Source: Chlorobiaceae bacterium (GTDB lineage: Bacteria > Bacteroidota > Chlorobiia > Chlorobiales > Chlorobiaceae). From it: a stretch of DNA of 64,000 nucleotides. The notes under the pieces were generated by a model that did no database searches, was not told the origin of the DNA, and was given only the letters and a program-made list of their open reading frames with translations. This document shows, one piece after another, positions 56,228-64,000 of the stretch (the stretch's first letter is position 1; every line of letters begins with the position of its first letter). The DNA lies in assembly GCA_013334965.1 (NCBI GenBank), contig JAAXWO010000001.1, positions 213,929 to 277,928 of the forward strand, written 5' to 3'. Position numbers and translations under genes: made by a program.

Positions 56228-57246
56228 GAACGGCTCGCCTGTGCGTTGTGTTTCCTGAGCAGGGCTCCTGTCGACCCGGCGAGAAACAGCACCGTCAGGC
56301 TTCCCAGCAGTCCGGACAGGCTGGTGCCGGGATTGACCGGTGAGTCAGGTGCCACTGTTCCGGTTGATGCCGCTATCGGGGTCCTGAAGTCATAGCCCGG
56401 AAGTAGCGCCAGTCGCTGTTGTGCATCGGCAAGCACCGTATGTGCTTTTTCGGTCGGCGCGGGCAACTCTCTCTTCCCCGAAGTATTTGCAACTGACCAC
56501 TCCAGGCCGTCCGGGTTCGACGAGGCGAACCAGGAGAGCACCCCTCCGGTAGCCAAAGCGGCGACGAAGAGTGCCGTGGTGGCCAGCCTGGCGACTGACG
56601 GCCTTGCTGAGCCTGAGAGCATTGCCGGTTCCGTTTTTGCGACGAACGACAGCACACCCCAGGTAACCAGCCCTTCGACGATGCCGATGATCAGGTGAAT
56701 CGGCAGCATGAAGAGGGCGAAGGTCCCGAACGGCAGGTCCGATATCCCCGAAAGTGTCGTCTGGAGCACAACCGAAATCGCACCCATGAGGAGACCGGCC
56801 ATGGATGCGGCGATGCTTCCCGTTGAGATCCTTGCCTTTGATGTGCTGTTCCCTGCAATCGTCCGGTAGACGATCGGCAATGCTACAAACGCAGGGAAGA
56901 ACGCCATGTTGAAGATGTTGCATCCGAGCGCCAGAAGGCCTCCGTCGGCAAAAAAGAGGGCCTGAACCACCAGCACCGAGGCCATCGTGACGAATGCCCT
57001 CCACGGGCCCAGCAGGACGGCCAGAAGCAGGCCTCCTCCGAGGTGGCCGCTCGATCCGGTGCCGGGTATGGTGAAGTTGATCATCTGGGCCGCGAAGACG
57101 AATGCGCCGAGCACGCCCATGAGGACGGTTTTTGAGCCGTCGGTTTCATTGGAGATTTTTCTCGCCGACCAGCCGATCATACCGGCGCTTACAGCCCAGA
57201 AGGTTCCGCCGACAACCGGGGAAAGCAGCGCGTCTGCCATGTGCAT
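56224..57246 (-). CDS. cbiM: Nickel/cobalt ECF substrate-binding unit CbiM with fused CbiN/NikN-like C-terminus
   Basis: A 340-residue protein. Residues 1-210 are the CbiM/NikM part: the N-terminus MHMADALLSP places a His at position 2, part of the metal site in this family, followed by six or so helices and GTGSSGHLGGGLLLAVLLGPW (~61-81). The C-terminal ~115 residues add a helix, a periplasmic loop (SSNPDGLEWS) and a last helix, like a fused NikN/PDGLE component; this fusion is known in nickel transporters. The nikR gene and the inverted repeat nearby favour nickel as substrate, with cobalt as the alternative. Confidence 0.9.
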   Translation of the reverse strand: MHMADALLSPVVGGTFWAVSAGMIGWSARKISNETDGSKTVLMGVLGAFVFAAQMINFTIPGTGSSGHLGGGLLLAVLLGPWRAFVTMASVLVVQALFFADGGLLALGCNIFNMAFFPAFVALPIVYRTIAGNSTSKARISTGSIAASMAGLLMGAISVVLQTTLSGISDLPFGTFALFMLPIHLIIGIVEGLVTWGVLSFVAKTEPAMLSGSARPSVARLATTALFVAALATGGVLSWFASSNPDGLEWSVANTSGKRELPAPTEKAHTVLADAQQRLALLPGYDFRTPIAASTGTVAPDSPVNPGTSLSGLLGSLTVLFLAGSTGALLRKHNAQASRS

Positions 57247-57271
57247 GGGACTCTCCAGTTTCAGTTTCAGT

Positions 57272-58078
57272 TCAGAATCTCAACGCAATGCCGGCCAGCA
57301 GGGTCGTATCGGTCTCTGCACGGTTCAAGCCGCCCTTGATGCCCAGATCGAGGTCCATATTGTCGCTGACTCCGTAAATCAGTCCGCCGATAATGAACGC
57401 CGGGGCAATATCCGAGGTTCTGCTGGAGTTTGTTTCGATGCCAATGTCCGTTACGGCTCGCAGCGCACTCGACACGTTCACCATTGCGGCAAGCGATGCG
57501 TGCCAGATGTCGTTGCGCATTGAGTTCTGGACATCAGCCAGCCGGTACTCGTTGCGGGTGTAGCCGAAATTGACGTGGTAGGAGCAAAGCTTGCTTTCGC
57601 GGGTTGCAATGACCATGACGCCGCCCGAAACCTTCCCGTTGCCAAACCCTTTGCTCTCATCGCCCGAAGGGATCGATACGCCCGGCTTGATGGCAAGGCT
57701 CACTCCTTTGTCCCTGTTTTCAAGAAGCCGGTACTTGATTTCAAGGGTGAGATCCCCCATTCCACTATTGTCAGCTGTCACGCTACCGTTTTCCTCGAGC
57801 CGGGACCATTGTGTCGGCACGCCTGCGATCAGGTCGATCCTGTCGGAAAGGCCGTATGATAGCATGGCTGACGCTGTCGTGCCGTGCGCAACCTCGCTGA
57901 TCCCCGATGCTGATTCCCGGTCGCGGGAAAATTCGGTGTTCAGTTCAAGCTGGAAACGACCTTTTCCTTGACTATTGGTGTCGTCGGTGATGAGCGGGTG
58001 GGACGCATAGATCGGTGTGGCCCAGATCATGGCCGCGATGGTAAACAGGACTTTTTTTCGCATCGGGATGTGCTTCAT
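57272..58078 (-). CDS. Outer-membrane barrel, 'MetA-pathway'-type, linked to the nickel importer
   Basis: A 268-residue exported protein; the ATG at 58078 (MKHIPMRKKVLF) gives a signal peptide ending PIYA, while an ATG at 58063 is also possible. The mature protein begins SHPLITDDTNSQGKGRFQLELNTEFSRD, the usual opening of PF13557-type outer-membrane proteins, and ends in an aromatic strand AGIALRF. It precedes cbiM by 25 bp, in one operon. It may be an outer-membrane channel for the metal, which is inferred from context only. Confidence 0.75.
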   Translation of the reverse strand: MKHIPMRKKVLFTIAAMIWATPIYASHPLITDDTNSQGKGRFQLELNTEFSRDRESASGISEVAHGTTASAMLSYGLSDRIDLIAGVPTQWSRLEENGSVTADNSGMGDLTLEIKYRLLENRDKGVSLAIKPGVSIPSGDESKGFGNGKVSGGVMVIATRESKLCSYHVNFGYTRNEYRLADVQNSMRNDIWHASLAAMVNVSSALRAVTDIGIETNSSRTSDIAPAFIIGGLIYGVSDNMDLDLGIKGGLNRAETDTTLLAGIALRF

Positions 58079-58085
58079 GAGTTGC

Positions 58086-58116
58086 TGATAGCATGAAAAT
58101 AAAAAACGTGCTATCA
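58086..58116. promoter_or_regulatory. Probable NikR operator
   Basis: A perfect 8-bp inverted repeat, TGATAGCA and TGCTATCA, with a 15-bp AT-rich spacer. It lies 7 bp before the outer-membrane protein start and ahead of cbiMQO. NikR operators elsewhere are palindromes with similar half-site spacing (E. coli GTATGA-N16-TCATAC, recalled). The half-site sequence differs, as it does between lineages. Confidence 0.65.
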
Positions 58117-58167
58117 AAAAGCAACGAATCAATAAAGAGAAGCCCGTGATATGACGGTTTGTCGCGC

Positions 58168-58572
58168 TCAGTCGGCGGAAGAGACGCTGAGGCTCAGATG
58201 TTTGACTCCTACCAGCACCTTGAGGGCTGTGGAGAGCCTGTCGACCTCGGGTGCGTTCCCTTTTACCGCGATCACCTCAAGGCAGTTGCCGTGGTCGAGG
58301 TGTACGTGCTGTGTCGAGATGATGATGTCGTGGAAATCGTGCTGGATGTCGAGCAGCCTGTTGACCAGCTCCCGTTTGTGATGGTCGTAGGTCATCACGA
58401 TGGCGCCGGCGACGGTGCCGCCTTCGGACCTGGTCTTCTGCAGCAGCTCCTCGCGAATGAGGTCGCGGATGGCCTCCGAACGGCTCTTGTACTGCTGGGC
58501 AGCGATGTGCCGGTCGAAGGCCTCGATCAGTTCCCTGTCGAGTGATATGCCGAAACGGTAGAGGTCGCCCAT
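58168..58572 (-). CDS. nikR: Nickel-responsive regulator NikR
   Basis: A 134-residue ribbon-helix-helix/ACT repressor. It opens with YRFGISLDRELIEAFDRHIAAQQYKSRSEAIRDLIREEL, the DNA-binding domain. The nickel site residues of the family are visible in QHVHLDHGNCLEVI (His, His and Cys) with an earlier His in the HHKRELVNRLLDIQH helix. The start at 58572 is preferred because the longer frame reads into nfnB. It begins 4 bp after the nfnB stop, so it is probably transcribed with nfnAB, not only with the importer. Confidence 0.94.
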   Translation of the reverse strand: MGDLYRFGISLDRELIEAFDRHIAAQQYKSRSEAIRDLIREELLQKTRSEGGTVAGAIVMTYDHHKRELVNRLLDIQHDFHDIIISTQHVHLDHGNCLEVIAVKGNAPEVDRLSTALKVLVGVKHLSLSVSSAD

Positions 58573-58576
58573 GGCC

Positions 58577-60025
58577 TTACCACTCGTTGAACTGCTGGGC
58601 TGTGCCGGCGAGTTTCTCGTTGATGGCTGCCGCCGCCGTTCGGCCTGCGCCCATGGCGAGAATAACCGTTGCGCCGCCGGTGACGATGTCGCCGCCTGCA
58701 TAGACGAACTCTTTCGAGGTCTGCATGGTGTTGATGTCCACGACGATCGTATCCTTTTTGCTGAACTCGATGTCGGGCGTGGTCTGCTTGATCAGCGGAT
58801 TGGAGCCGTTGCCGATAGAGATGACCGCCATGTCGATCGGAAGAACGAACTCCGAGCCTTCAACTGGAACCGGTTTGCGTCGTCCGGAATCGTCGGGTTC
58901 CCCAAGCTCCATTTTCTGGCACTTCACGCCGGTCAGCAAAGCTTTTTCGTCGCCGATGAACTCAAGCGGGATGGTGAGCAGCATGAACTCGATGCCCTCT
59001 TTCTGTGCATGATGGATCTCCTCCTCGCGAGCAGGCATCTCCGCTTCGGAACGTCGATAGACGATATAGGCGTGTTCGGCGCCGAGACGTTTTGCCGTGC
59101 GGACGGCGTCCATTGCCGTGTTGCCGCCGCCGAACACCGCAACGTTTTTTCCTTTGCATTCGAACACCGGGGTGTCGCTCGAAGGGAAATCGTAGGCTTT
59201 CATCAGGTTGACCCTGGTCAGGAACTCGTTGGCGGAGAGCACGCCGACGAGGTTTTCGCCGGGAATTCCCATGAACCATGGCAGTCCGGCGCCTACGCCG
59301 ATGAAGACCGCGTCGAAATCTTCCTCCTCCATCAGCTCGTCGATGGTGATGGTCCGACCGACGACGACGTTGGTCCTGAACTCGATGCCCATCCTGCGTA
59401 ACCCGTCGAGTTCGTCCCTGACGATCGCTTTCGGGAGGCGGAACTCGGGAATTCCGTACATGAGAACGCCGCCCAGTTCATGGAGCGCCTCGAACACCAC
59501 CACTTTGTGGCCGAACCTCGCAAGGTCGTTGGCGCAGCTCAGTCCCGCGGGTCCGCTGCCGATCACGGCGACTTTTTTGCCGGTAGGCGGAGCCATTTCC
59601 GGATCGATCCTCTGGCCGCTCAGGCGTTCGTAGTCGCCGACGAACCGTTCCAGGTTGCCGATGGCCACCGGTTGGCGTTTCTTGCCGATCACACAAACCT
59701 TTTCACATTGGTCCTCCTGGGGACAGACCCTTCCGCAGATAGCAGGCAGGACGTTGTCCTCCTTGATTTTTCGGACAGCGCCAATGAAATTGCCTTCAGC
59801 GATGAGCTTGATGAACTGGTCGATCTTGATGTTGACCGGGCAGCCCTCGATGCAGACCGGGTCCTTGCACTGTATGCAGCGCAGGGCCTCCATCTGTGCC
59901 AGTTCAGGCGTCAGCCCCAGATGCACCTCCTCGAAGTTTCCCTTGCGGACGTTCGGGTCCTGCGCCGGCATTTCCTGGCGGGGAATGGCAAGGCGTTCTT
60001 TGGTCGTGATATGTCGTGCATCCAT
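58577..60025 (-). CDS. nfnB: NfnB/GltD-like NADPH-dependent oxidoreductase subunit
   Basis: A 482-residue flavo-iron-sulfur protein from the ATG at 60025; a longer frame reaches into nfnA but lacks support. The N-terminal domain has two Cys clusters, CIQCKDPVCIEGCPVNI (~54-70) and CGRVCPQEDQCEKVCVIG (~92-109), for 4Fe-4S centres. Then come FAD/NAD(P) Rossmann motifs VAVIGSGPAGLSCANDLARFGHKV (~150-173) and VAVFGGGNTAMDA. Together with the upstream NfnA-like subunit it forms an NfnAB/SudAB-type complex that exchanges electrons among ferredoxin, NADH and NADPH. A role as glutamate synthase small subunit is less likely here. Confidence 0.85.
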   Translation of the reverse strand: MDARHITTKERLAIPRQEMPAQDPNVRKGNFEEVHLGLTPELAQMEALRCIQCKDPVCIEGCPVNIKIDQFIKLIAEGNFIGAVRKIKEDNVLPAICGRVCPQEDQCEKVCVIGKKRQPVAIGNLERFVGDYERLSGQRIDPEMAPPTGKKVAVIGSGPAGLSCANDLARFGHKVVVFEALHELGGVLMYGIPEFRLPKAIVRDELDGLRRMGIEFRTNVVVGRTITIDELMEEEDFDAVFIGVGAGLPWFMGIPGENLVGVLSANEFLTRVNLMKAYDFPSSDTPVFECKGKNVAVFGGGNTAMDAVRTAKRLGAEHAYIVYRRSEAEMPAREEEIHHAQKEGIEFMLLTIPLEFIGDEKALLTGVKCQKMELGEPDDSGRRKPVPVEGSEFVLPIDMAVISIGNGSNPLIKQTTPDIEFSKKDTIVVDINTMQTSKEFVYAGGDIVTGGATVILAMGAGRTAAAAINEKLAGTAQQFNEW

Positions 60026-60137
60026 GATTATCGCTGTTTTGCAGTGAAACGTGTTTTCATGACAAGCCTGGCCACCGAGCGCGAAACTGGGCATCGGAGG
60101 ACAGGCGATTTCTGTGATATGTGCTGGGTGGCAGGGC

Positions 60138-60983
60138 CTATGCCTGCTGTGAAAGCCTGCATTTATGGGCGAAGGCTTCGTCTGACTGTTTTTCTTCGTG
60201 CAGGTAAATCCTGTTTCTGTCGGAAAGATTCTTGAAATCGACCAGGTGCGCGTCGAACTCAGGACCGTCGACACAGGCGAATTTGATCTGGTCGTCCACG
60301 GTGACCCTGCATCCGCCGCACATCCCGGTGCCGTCGATCATGATGGGGTTGAGGCTTACCATGGTTCTGATCTTGTGGGGACGGGTCACTTCGGCTACGG
60401 CCCTCATCATCGGGATCGGCCCGATCGCCAGGACGAAATCGATTTTGCGGCCGGAGTCGATCAGCTCCTGCAGCTTCTGCGTAACGAATCCGTTGAAGCC
60501 ATATGAACCGTCGTCTGTCGTGATGTACGCCTCATCGCTGACCGCCTTCATCTCCTCTTCGAGGATGACCAGATCCCTGGTGCGGGCGCCGTTGATGGTG
60601 ATGACATAGTTCCCGGCCTGTTTCAGGGCTGCCGCAGTGGGATAGGCGATAGCCGTTCCGACACCGCCGCCGATGCTGACCGCCGTACCGAAATTTTCGA
60701 TGTGTGACGGTGTGCCGAGCGGGCCCACGATATCGGAAATCGAGTCTCCCGCCTCCTTGCGGTTGAGCTCCCTGGTCGATTTGCCGGCACCCTGGGCGAT
60801 GATCGTGATGGTCCCTTTTTCGGGATCCGAATCGGCGATGGTCAGCGGGAAGCGCTCCCCTTTAGGATCGATCCTGAGCATCACGAACTGGCCCGCTTTT
60901 CGCTTTTTTGCGATCCTCGGGGCCTCTATTTCGAATTTTTTAATATTTTCAGCTAAAAAAATAGCGGAAACAATCCTGTACAT
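60138..60983 (-). CDS. nfnA: NfnA-like ferredoxin-NADP reductase subunit
   Basis: A 281-residue protein of the PyrK/NfnA family. FAD-binding is by RIDPKGERFPLTIAD (~37-51), and the NAD(P)-binding loop is AVSIGGGVGTAIAYPTAAALKQAG (~104-127). A C-terminal 2Fe-2S site has Cys residues in GTGMCGGCRVTVDDQIKFACVDGPEFDAHLVDF (~217-249). It starts the operon nfnA-nfnB-nikR on the minus strand, with 112 bp between nfnA and nfnB. Its partner and reaction are inferred from the gene pair. Confidence 0.88.
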   Translation of the reverse strand: MYRIVSAIFLAENIKKFEIEAPRIAKKRKAGQFVMLRIDPKGERFPLTIADSDPEKGTITIIAQGAGKSTRELNRKEAGDSISDIVGPLGTPSHIENFGTAVSIGGGVGTAIAYPTAAALKQAGNYVITINGARTRDLVILEEEMKAVSDEAYITTDDGSYGFNGFVTQKLQELIDSGRKIDFVLAIGPIPMMRAVAEVTRPHKIRTMVSLNPIMIDGTGMCGGCRVTVDDQIKFACVDGPEFDAHLVDFKNLSDRNRIYLHEEKQSDEAFAHKCRLSQQA

Positions 60984-61176
60984 TGGTTCTTTCGATTTCT
61001 CGTGATATGTGGATTGGAATGACTTTCAGGGAAGCAGTGAACTATCGAAAGCCACAGAATCTATTATAATACGGCATGAACTTCTTAATTAAAAGCCGGG
61101 TTGACGCTTTTTCATGGTTCAAAATGTTTTTTTTGCTTTTTGTCGGCTTTTCAGGAATGATTTAATCTATTGATTC

Positions 61177-61785
61177 ATGGTATTCATTGCCGACTATGGC
61201 GCCGGTAACCTCCGGTCAGTGCACAAGGCGTTCGATTATCTCGGCGTTAAGGCTGTTGTGAGCGACAGGGCTGCCGATGTGTCAAACTACGACAAGGTCG
61301 TCATTCCAGGCGTGGGGGCTTTCGGCCCCGCCATGGAAGCGCTCAACAGCCTTGGCTTCACGGAAGCCATCCGGGAACACATCGACAGGGGCAGGAGCGT
61401 GCTCGGCATCTGCCTCGGCATGCAGCTGTTTCTGACGGGCAGCGAAGAGATGGGGGCGTTCAGCGGCCTCGACATCGTTCCCGGCAAGGTGCTCCAGTTC
61501 AGGAGCCCGACCGACAAGATTCCCCAGATCGGCTGGAACTCCGCAGACGTCTGCAAGGAGGATTCGATCCTGTTCCGCAATATTCCTGACCACTCCTGGT
61601 TCTATTTCGTGCACTCCTATTTCTGTTCTCCCGACGAACAGGACAGCATTGCCGCCACGACCAGTTTCGCAGGAAAAAATTTCTGCTCGGCCATCGAAAA
61701 AAATGGTATTTTCGCTGTACAGTTTCACCCTGAAAAGAGCTCGGAATCGGGCTTGCAGGTGCTGAAAAATTTTGCCGATTTTTAA
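61177..61785 (+). CDS. hisH: Imidazole glycerol phosphate synthase, glutaminase subunit HisH
   Basis: A 202-residue glutamine amidotransferase. It has DYGAGNLRSVHKAFDYLG (~5-22), the nucleophile motif GICLGMQLFLTGSEE with Cys ~77, and the catalytic His-Glu pair in FAVQFHPEKSSESGL (~180-194). It supplies ammonia to HisF, which is not in the window. hisA follows 21 bp downstream. Confidence 0.96.
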   Translation: MVFIADYGAGNLRSVHKAFDYLGVKAVVSDRAADVSNYDKVVIPGVGAFGPAMEALNSLGFTEAIREHIDRGRSVLGICLGMQLFLTGSEEMGAFSGLDIVPGKVLQFRSPTDKIPQIGWNSADVCKEDSILFRNIPDHSWFYFVHSYFCSPDEQDSIAATTSFAGKNFCSAIEKNGIFAVQFHPEKSSESGLQVLKNFADF

Positions 61786-61806
61786 GAGGGTTATGCCTTA
61801 CACCAT

Positions 61807-62589
61807 ATGCTGATTATTCCCGCTATTGATATAAAGGACGGCAAGTGCGTCAGGTTGACGAGGGGGGATTTCTCCCAGAAGAAGATCTATCTCGACAATC
61901 CCTGCGATATGGCGGTCATCTGGAGAAAACAGAACGCCAAGATGTTGCACGTCGTCGATCTCGATGCCGCATTGACCGGGGAGATGGTCAACTTCGACAA
62001 GATCAGCGAGATCGTCTCCATGCTCGATATCCCGATCCAGGTCGGCGGCGGCATCCGCTCCGTCGAAGCTGTGGCAAGGTACCTCGACATCGGCGTCAGC
62101 CGTGTCGTCATAGGCTCTGCTGCCGTAACCAATCCCGGCCTCATCTCTGAACTCCTGAAAAAATACAGCCCTTCCCAGATCGTCGTCGGCATCGATGCCG
62201 AAAACGGAGTGCCGAAAATCAAGGGTTGGACCGAGAGCAGCGGCATGAAGGATTTCGAACTCGCCCTTGAGATGAAGAAACTCGGGGTCGAACGGGTCAT
62301 CTACACCGACATCACCCGTGACGGCATGCTTCAGGGGGTCGGTTACGAAACCACCCGCGCCTTTGCAGAAAAGGCGGGTATGAAGGTGACCGCTTCCGGA
62401 GGCGCAAGCAGTTCCGAGGATCTTCACAAGCTGAGGCAGCTCGAACGCCTCGGAGTTGATTCCGTCATCATCGGCAAAGCCCTTTATGAGTGCAATTTTC
62501 CGTGCCAGGAGTTGTGGTACGCTTATGAAAACGGGCTCGGCATCGACGGAGAGTTTTCCACAGCCCGCAAGAAAGGGTGCTGTTCCTGA
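61807..62589 (+). CDS. hisA: ProFAR isomerase HisA
   Basis: A 260-residue TIM barrel. Catalytic Asp8 lies in LIIPAIDIKDGKCVRL and the second catalytic Asp in YTDITRDGMLQG (~165-176). Phosphate-binding loops are QVGGGIRSVEAV (~77-88) and TASGGASSSEDL (~196-207). It follows hisH, as in most his operons, and is followed by scpB 46 bp later. Confidence 0.96.
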   Translation: MLIIPAIDIKDGKCVRLTRGDFSQKKIYLDNPCDMAVIWRKQNAKMLHVVDLDAALTGEMVNFDKISEIVSMLDIPIQVGGGIRSVEAVARYLDIGVSRVVIGSAAVTNPGLISELLKKYSPSQIVVGIDAENGVPKIKGWTESSGMKDFELALEMKKLGVERVIYTDITRDGMLQGVGYETTRAFAEKAGMKVTASGGASSSEDLHKLRQLERLGVDSVIIGKALYECNFPCQELWYAYENGLGIDGEFSTARKKGCCS

Positions 62590-62635
62590 CGGAGCGGCCC
62601 GACCGCGCAGCCTACCTTAACCATAAGGGACCATC

Positions 62636-63262
62636 GTGCAGGATCAGGATCGACAACTCCTTCAGTCTATCGAAGCCCTGATTTTCGCATCGGAAGAGGC
62701 CATTACCTGGCAGACCGTATGCCAGATCACCGGCCTGGACCTCAAGTACGGCGATCTCGAGGAGGCTGTCGCGACCCTGAATCGCGACTACGAGGCAACC
62801 GGGCGAACCTTCCGTATCCATGCCATCGCAGGCGGCTATCGCTTCCTGAGCGAACCGGAATATGGAGATCTCATAAGGAAGCTGCTCGCCCCGGTCATCC
62901 AGCGCCGCCTTTCACGATCGATGCTCGAAGTGCTTGCGGCTGTGGCCTGGCATCAGCCCATCACCAAAAGCGATATCCAGCAGATCAGGGGGGTTAGCCC
63001 GGATTACGCAATCGACAGGCTGCTTGCCCGCGGCCTTATCGAAGTGCGGGGGAGGGCAGATGCTCCCGGCAGGCCGCTGCAGTATGGGACGACGGTCGAA
63101 TTTCTCGACCTGTTCCACCTGTCGAGCCTTAAGGACTTGCCGAAGTTGCGGGAAATCAAGGAGATCCTCCAGGAGCACGAGGAGCAGCAATATCTTGCAT
63201 CCGCCGGGGATGAGATGCCCCGTGAAGATGATGAAATCAGTGAAATAAAGGACAGTGAATGA
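62636..63262 (+). CDS. scpB: Segregation and condensation protein B ScpB
   Basis: A 208-residue ScpB starting with GTG. It has LQSIEALIFASEEAITW (~8-24), RFLSEPEYGDLIRKLLAPVIQRRLSRSMLEVLAAVAWHQPITKSDIQQIRGVSPDYAIDRLLARGLIEVRGRADAPGRPLQYGTT, the two winged-helix domains of the family. ScpB works with ScpA and SMC in chromosome condensation. The C-terminal tail is acidic. Its stop overlaps the start of the next gene. Confidence 0.94.
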   Translation: MQDQDRQLLQSIEALIFASEEAITWQTVCQITGLDLKYGDLEEAVATLNRDYEATGRTFRIHAIAGGYRFLSEPEYGDLIRKLLAPVIQRRLSRSMLEVLAAVAWHQPITKSDIQQIRGVSPDYAIDRLLARGLIEVRGRADAPGRPLQYGTTVEFLDLFHLSSLKDLPKLREIKEILQEHEEQQYLASAGDEMPREDDEISEIKDSE

Positions 63263-64000
63263 AGAAGCAGGTTGAGGAAGAAAAGGTCAGGATCAATAAA
63301 TATCTGGCGATGTGCGGCGTCGCTTCGCGGCGTGCGGCCGATCAGCTCGTGATCGAAGGCAAGGTCATGGTGAACGGACGAATGATCAATGAACCCGGCC
63401 TTAAGGTCGATCCCCGCAAGGACGAGGTGGTCGTCGACGGAAATTTTCTGGCCAAGCCCGAAGAGCATAAGGTCTATATCCTTTTCAACAAACCGAAAAA
63501 CGTCATCACCACGAGCCATGATGAACGTGACCGTCAGCAGATTCTCGACTTCATCGACGTCCGTGAGCGGATTTTCCCGGTCGGCCGTCTCGACAGGAAA
63601 AGTACCGGTCTGCTGATCCTGACCAACGACGGCACCCTGGCCCACCAGCTGATGCATCCGTCGTCGCAGGTCCAGAAGGAGTACCTTGCTGCGCTCGATA
63701 CCAAATTCCCGCCGGCGATGCTGCAGAGGCTGACCAGCGGCATGCGGCTTAAAGACACTGGCGAGAAAGTGAGTCCGTGCAGGGCAAAAATACTTGACGA
63801 GGGGATGACCGTCCTCATCAGCATACACGAAGGCAAGAACCATCAGGTTCGGCGAATGTTCGATACGCTCGGTTTCGAGGTCAAAAGGCTTGACAGGGTC
63901 GCCTATGCCGGCCTGACTCCCGGAGACCTCAGAAGAGGCGAGTGGCGATACCTGAGCCGCAAAGAGGTCGAGCAGCTGTATCGCCTCTGCGGCCAGAAGT
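63259..64000 (+). CDS. rluB: 16S/23S rRNA pseudouridine synthase RsuA/RluB family (cut by window edge)
   Basis: At least 247 residues are visible and no stop is reached before the window ends. The N-terminal S4 domain is VRINKYLAMCGVASRRAADQLV (~10-31) and VNGRMINEPGLKV. The catalytic domain has VGRLDRKSTGLLILTNDG (~113-130), where GRLDR carries the catalytic Asp, and EGKNHQVRRMFDTLGFEVKRLDRVAYAG near 190. ATG at 63259 overlaps the scpB stop (ATGA). The scpB-rluB pair is common in bacteria. RsuA and RluB cannot be separated with certainty. Confidence 0.92.
   Translation, partial: MKKQVEEEKVRINKYLAMCGVASRRAADQLVIEGKVMVNGRMINEPGLKVDPRKDEVVVDGNFLAKPEEHKVYILFNKPKNVITTSHDERDRQQILDFIDVRERIFPVGRLDRKSTGLLILTNDGTLAHQLMHPSSQVQKEYLAALDTKFPPAMLQRLTSGMRLKDTGEKVSPCRAKILDEGMTVLISIHEGKNHQVRRMFDTLGFEVKRLDRVAYAGLTPGDLRRGEWRYLSRKEVEQLYRLCGQK

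Overview
This window is chromosomal DNA of a green sulfur bacterium (Chlorobiaceae, Chlorobi). Three things point there: the bacteriochlorophyll c side-chain genes bchQ and bchV, a form IV RuBisCO-like protein directly downstream with its aldolase and dehydrogenase partners, and a CruA/CruB-type lycopene cyclase. As I recall it, the order rplM-rpsI-rpsB-tsf-pyrH-recX-bchQ-bchV-small membrane protein-aldolase/SDR-aldolase-RLP is the order in Chlorobaculum tepidum. Species cannot be fixed from the sequence alone.

Layout. 1-4.5 kb: an outer-membrane protein, a LemA/TPM/TPM operon and gcvT. 4.5-10.2 kb: ftsK, a striking 25-unit heptamer array, nfu, mrp and der. 10.3-14.7 kb: ribosomal and translation genes, pyrH and recX. 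14.7-22.5 kb: bchQ and bchV, then the RLP cluster. 22.5-26.3 kb: an LptE-like lipoprotein, a yqjDE-like trio, an SDR, a lone receiver domain and a two-TOBE molbindin. 26.6-42.2 kb: a large transport island. 42.6-52.3 kb: lolD, cruA, ligA, hisI, a menaquinone methyltransferase, an HlyD-type adaptor and a ferrochelatase-like protein. 52.5-61 kb: a NYN-domain protein, a Cbi/Nik-type metal importer, nikR and nfnAB. 61.2-64 kb: hisH, hisA, scpB and an rRNA pseudouridine synthase cut by the window edge.

The most interesting part is the island at 26.6-42.2 kb. It holds modDABC, two TonB-dependent receptors, a complete FecBCD-type importer, a SUMT-like tetrapyrrole methylase, a small SAM methyltransferase, and a run of three unusual cytosolic proteins. 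These three are a substrate-binding-protein fold without a signal peptide, a HypB/UreG-like GTPase with Cys pairs, and an ABC ATPase with a DUF1858-like N-terminus and no permease. By eye I find ModE-type operators (8-bp half-sites, exactly 8 bp apart) in front of four of its transcription units, plus a fifth orphan copy. My reading is that the island is one molybdate (or tungstate) regulon covering outer-membrane uptake, two inner-membrane import routes and an undescribed intracellular metal-handling module. The operators are seen in the sequence; the function is inferred.

A second metal circuit lies at 54.7-58.6 kb. An ECF-type importer (CbiM, CbiQ, CbiO) is preceded by an outer-membrane protein gene whose start is abutted by a perfect 8-bp inverted repeat with a 15-bp spacer. 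A canonical nikR lies just upstream, so the substrate is probably nickel.
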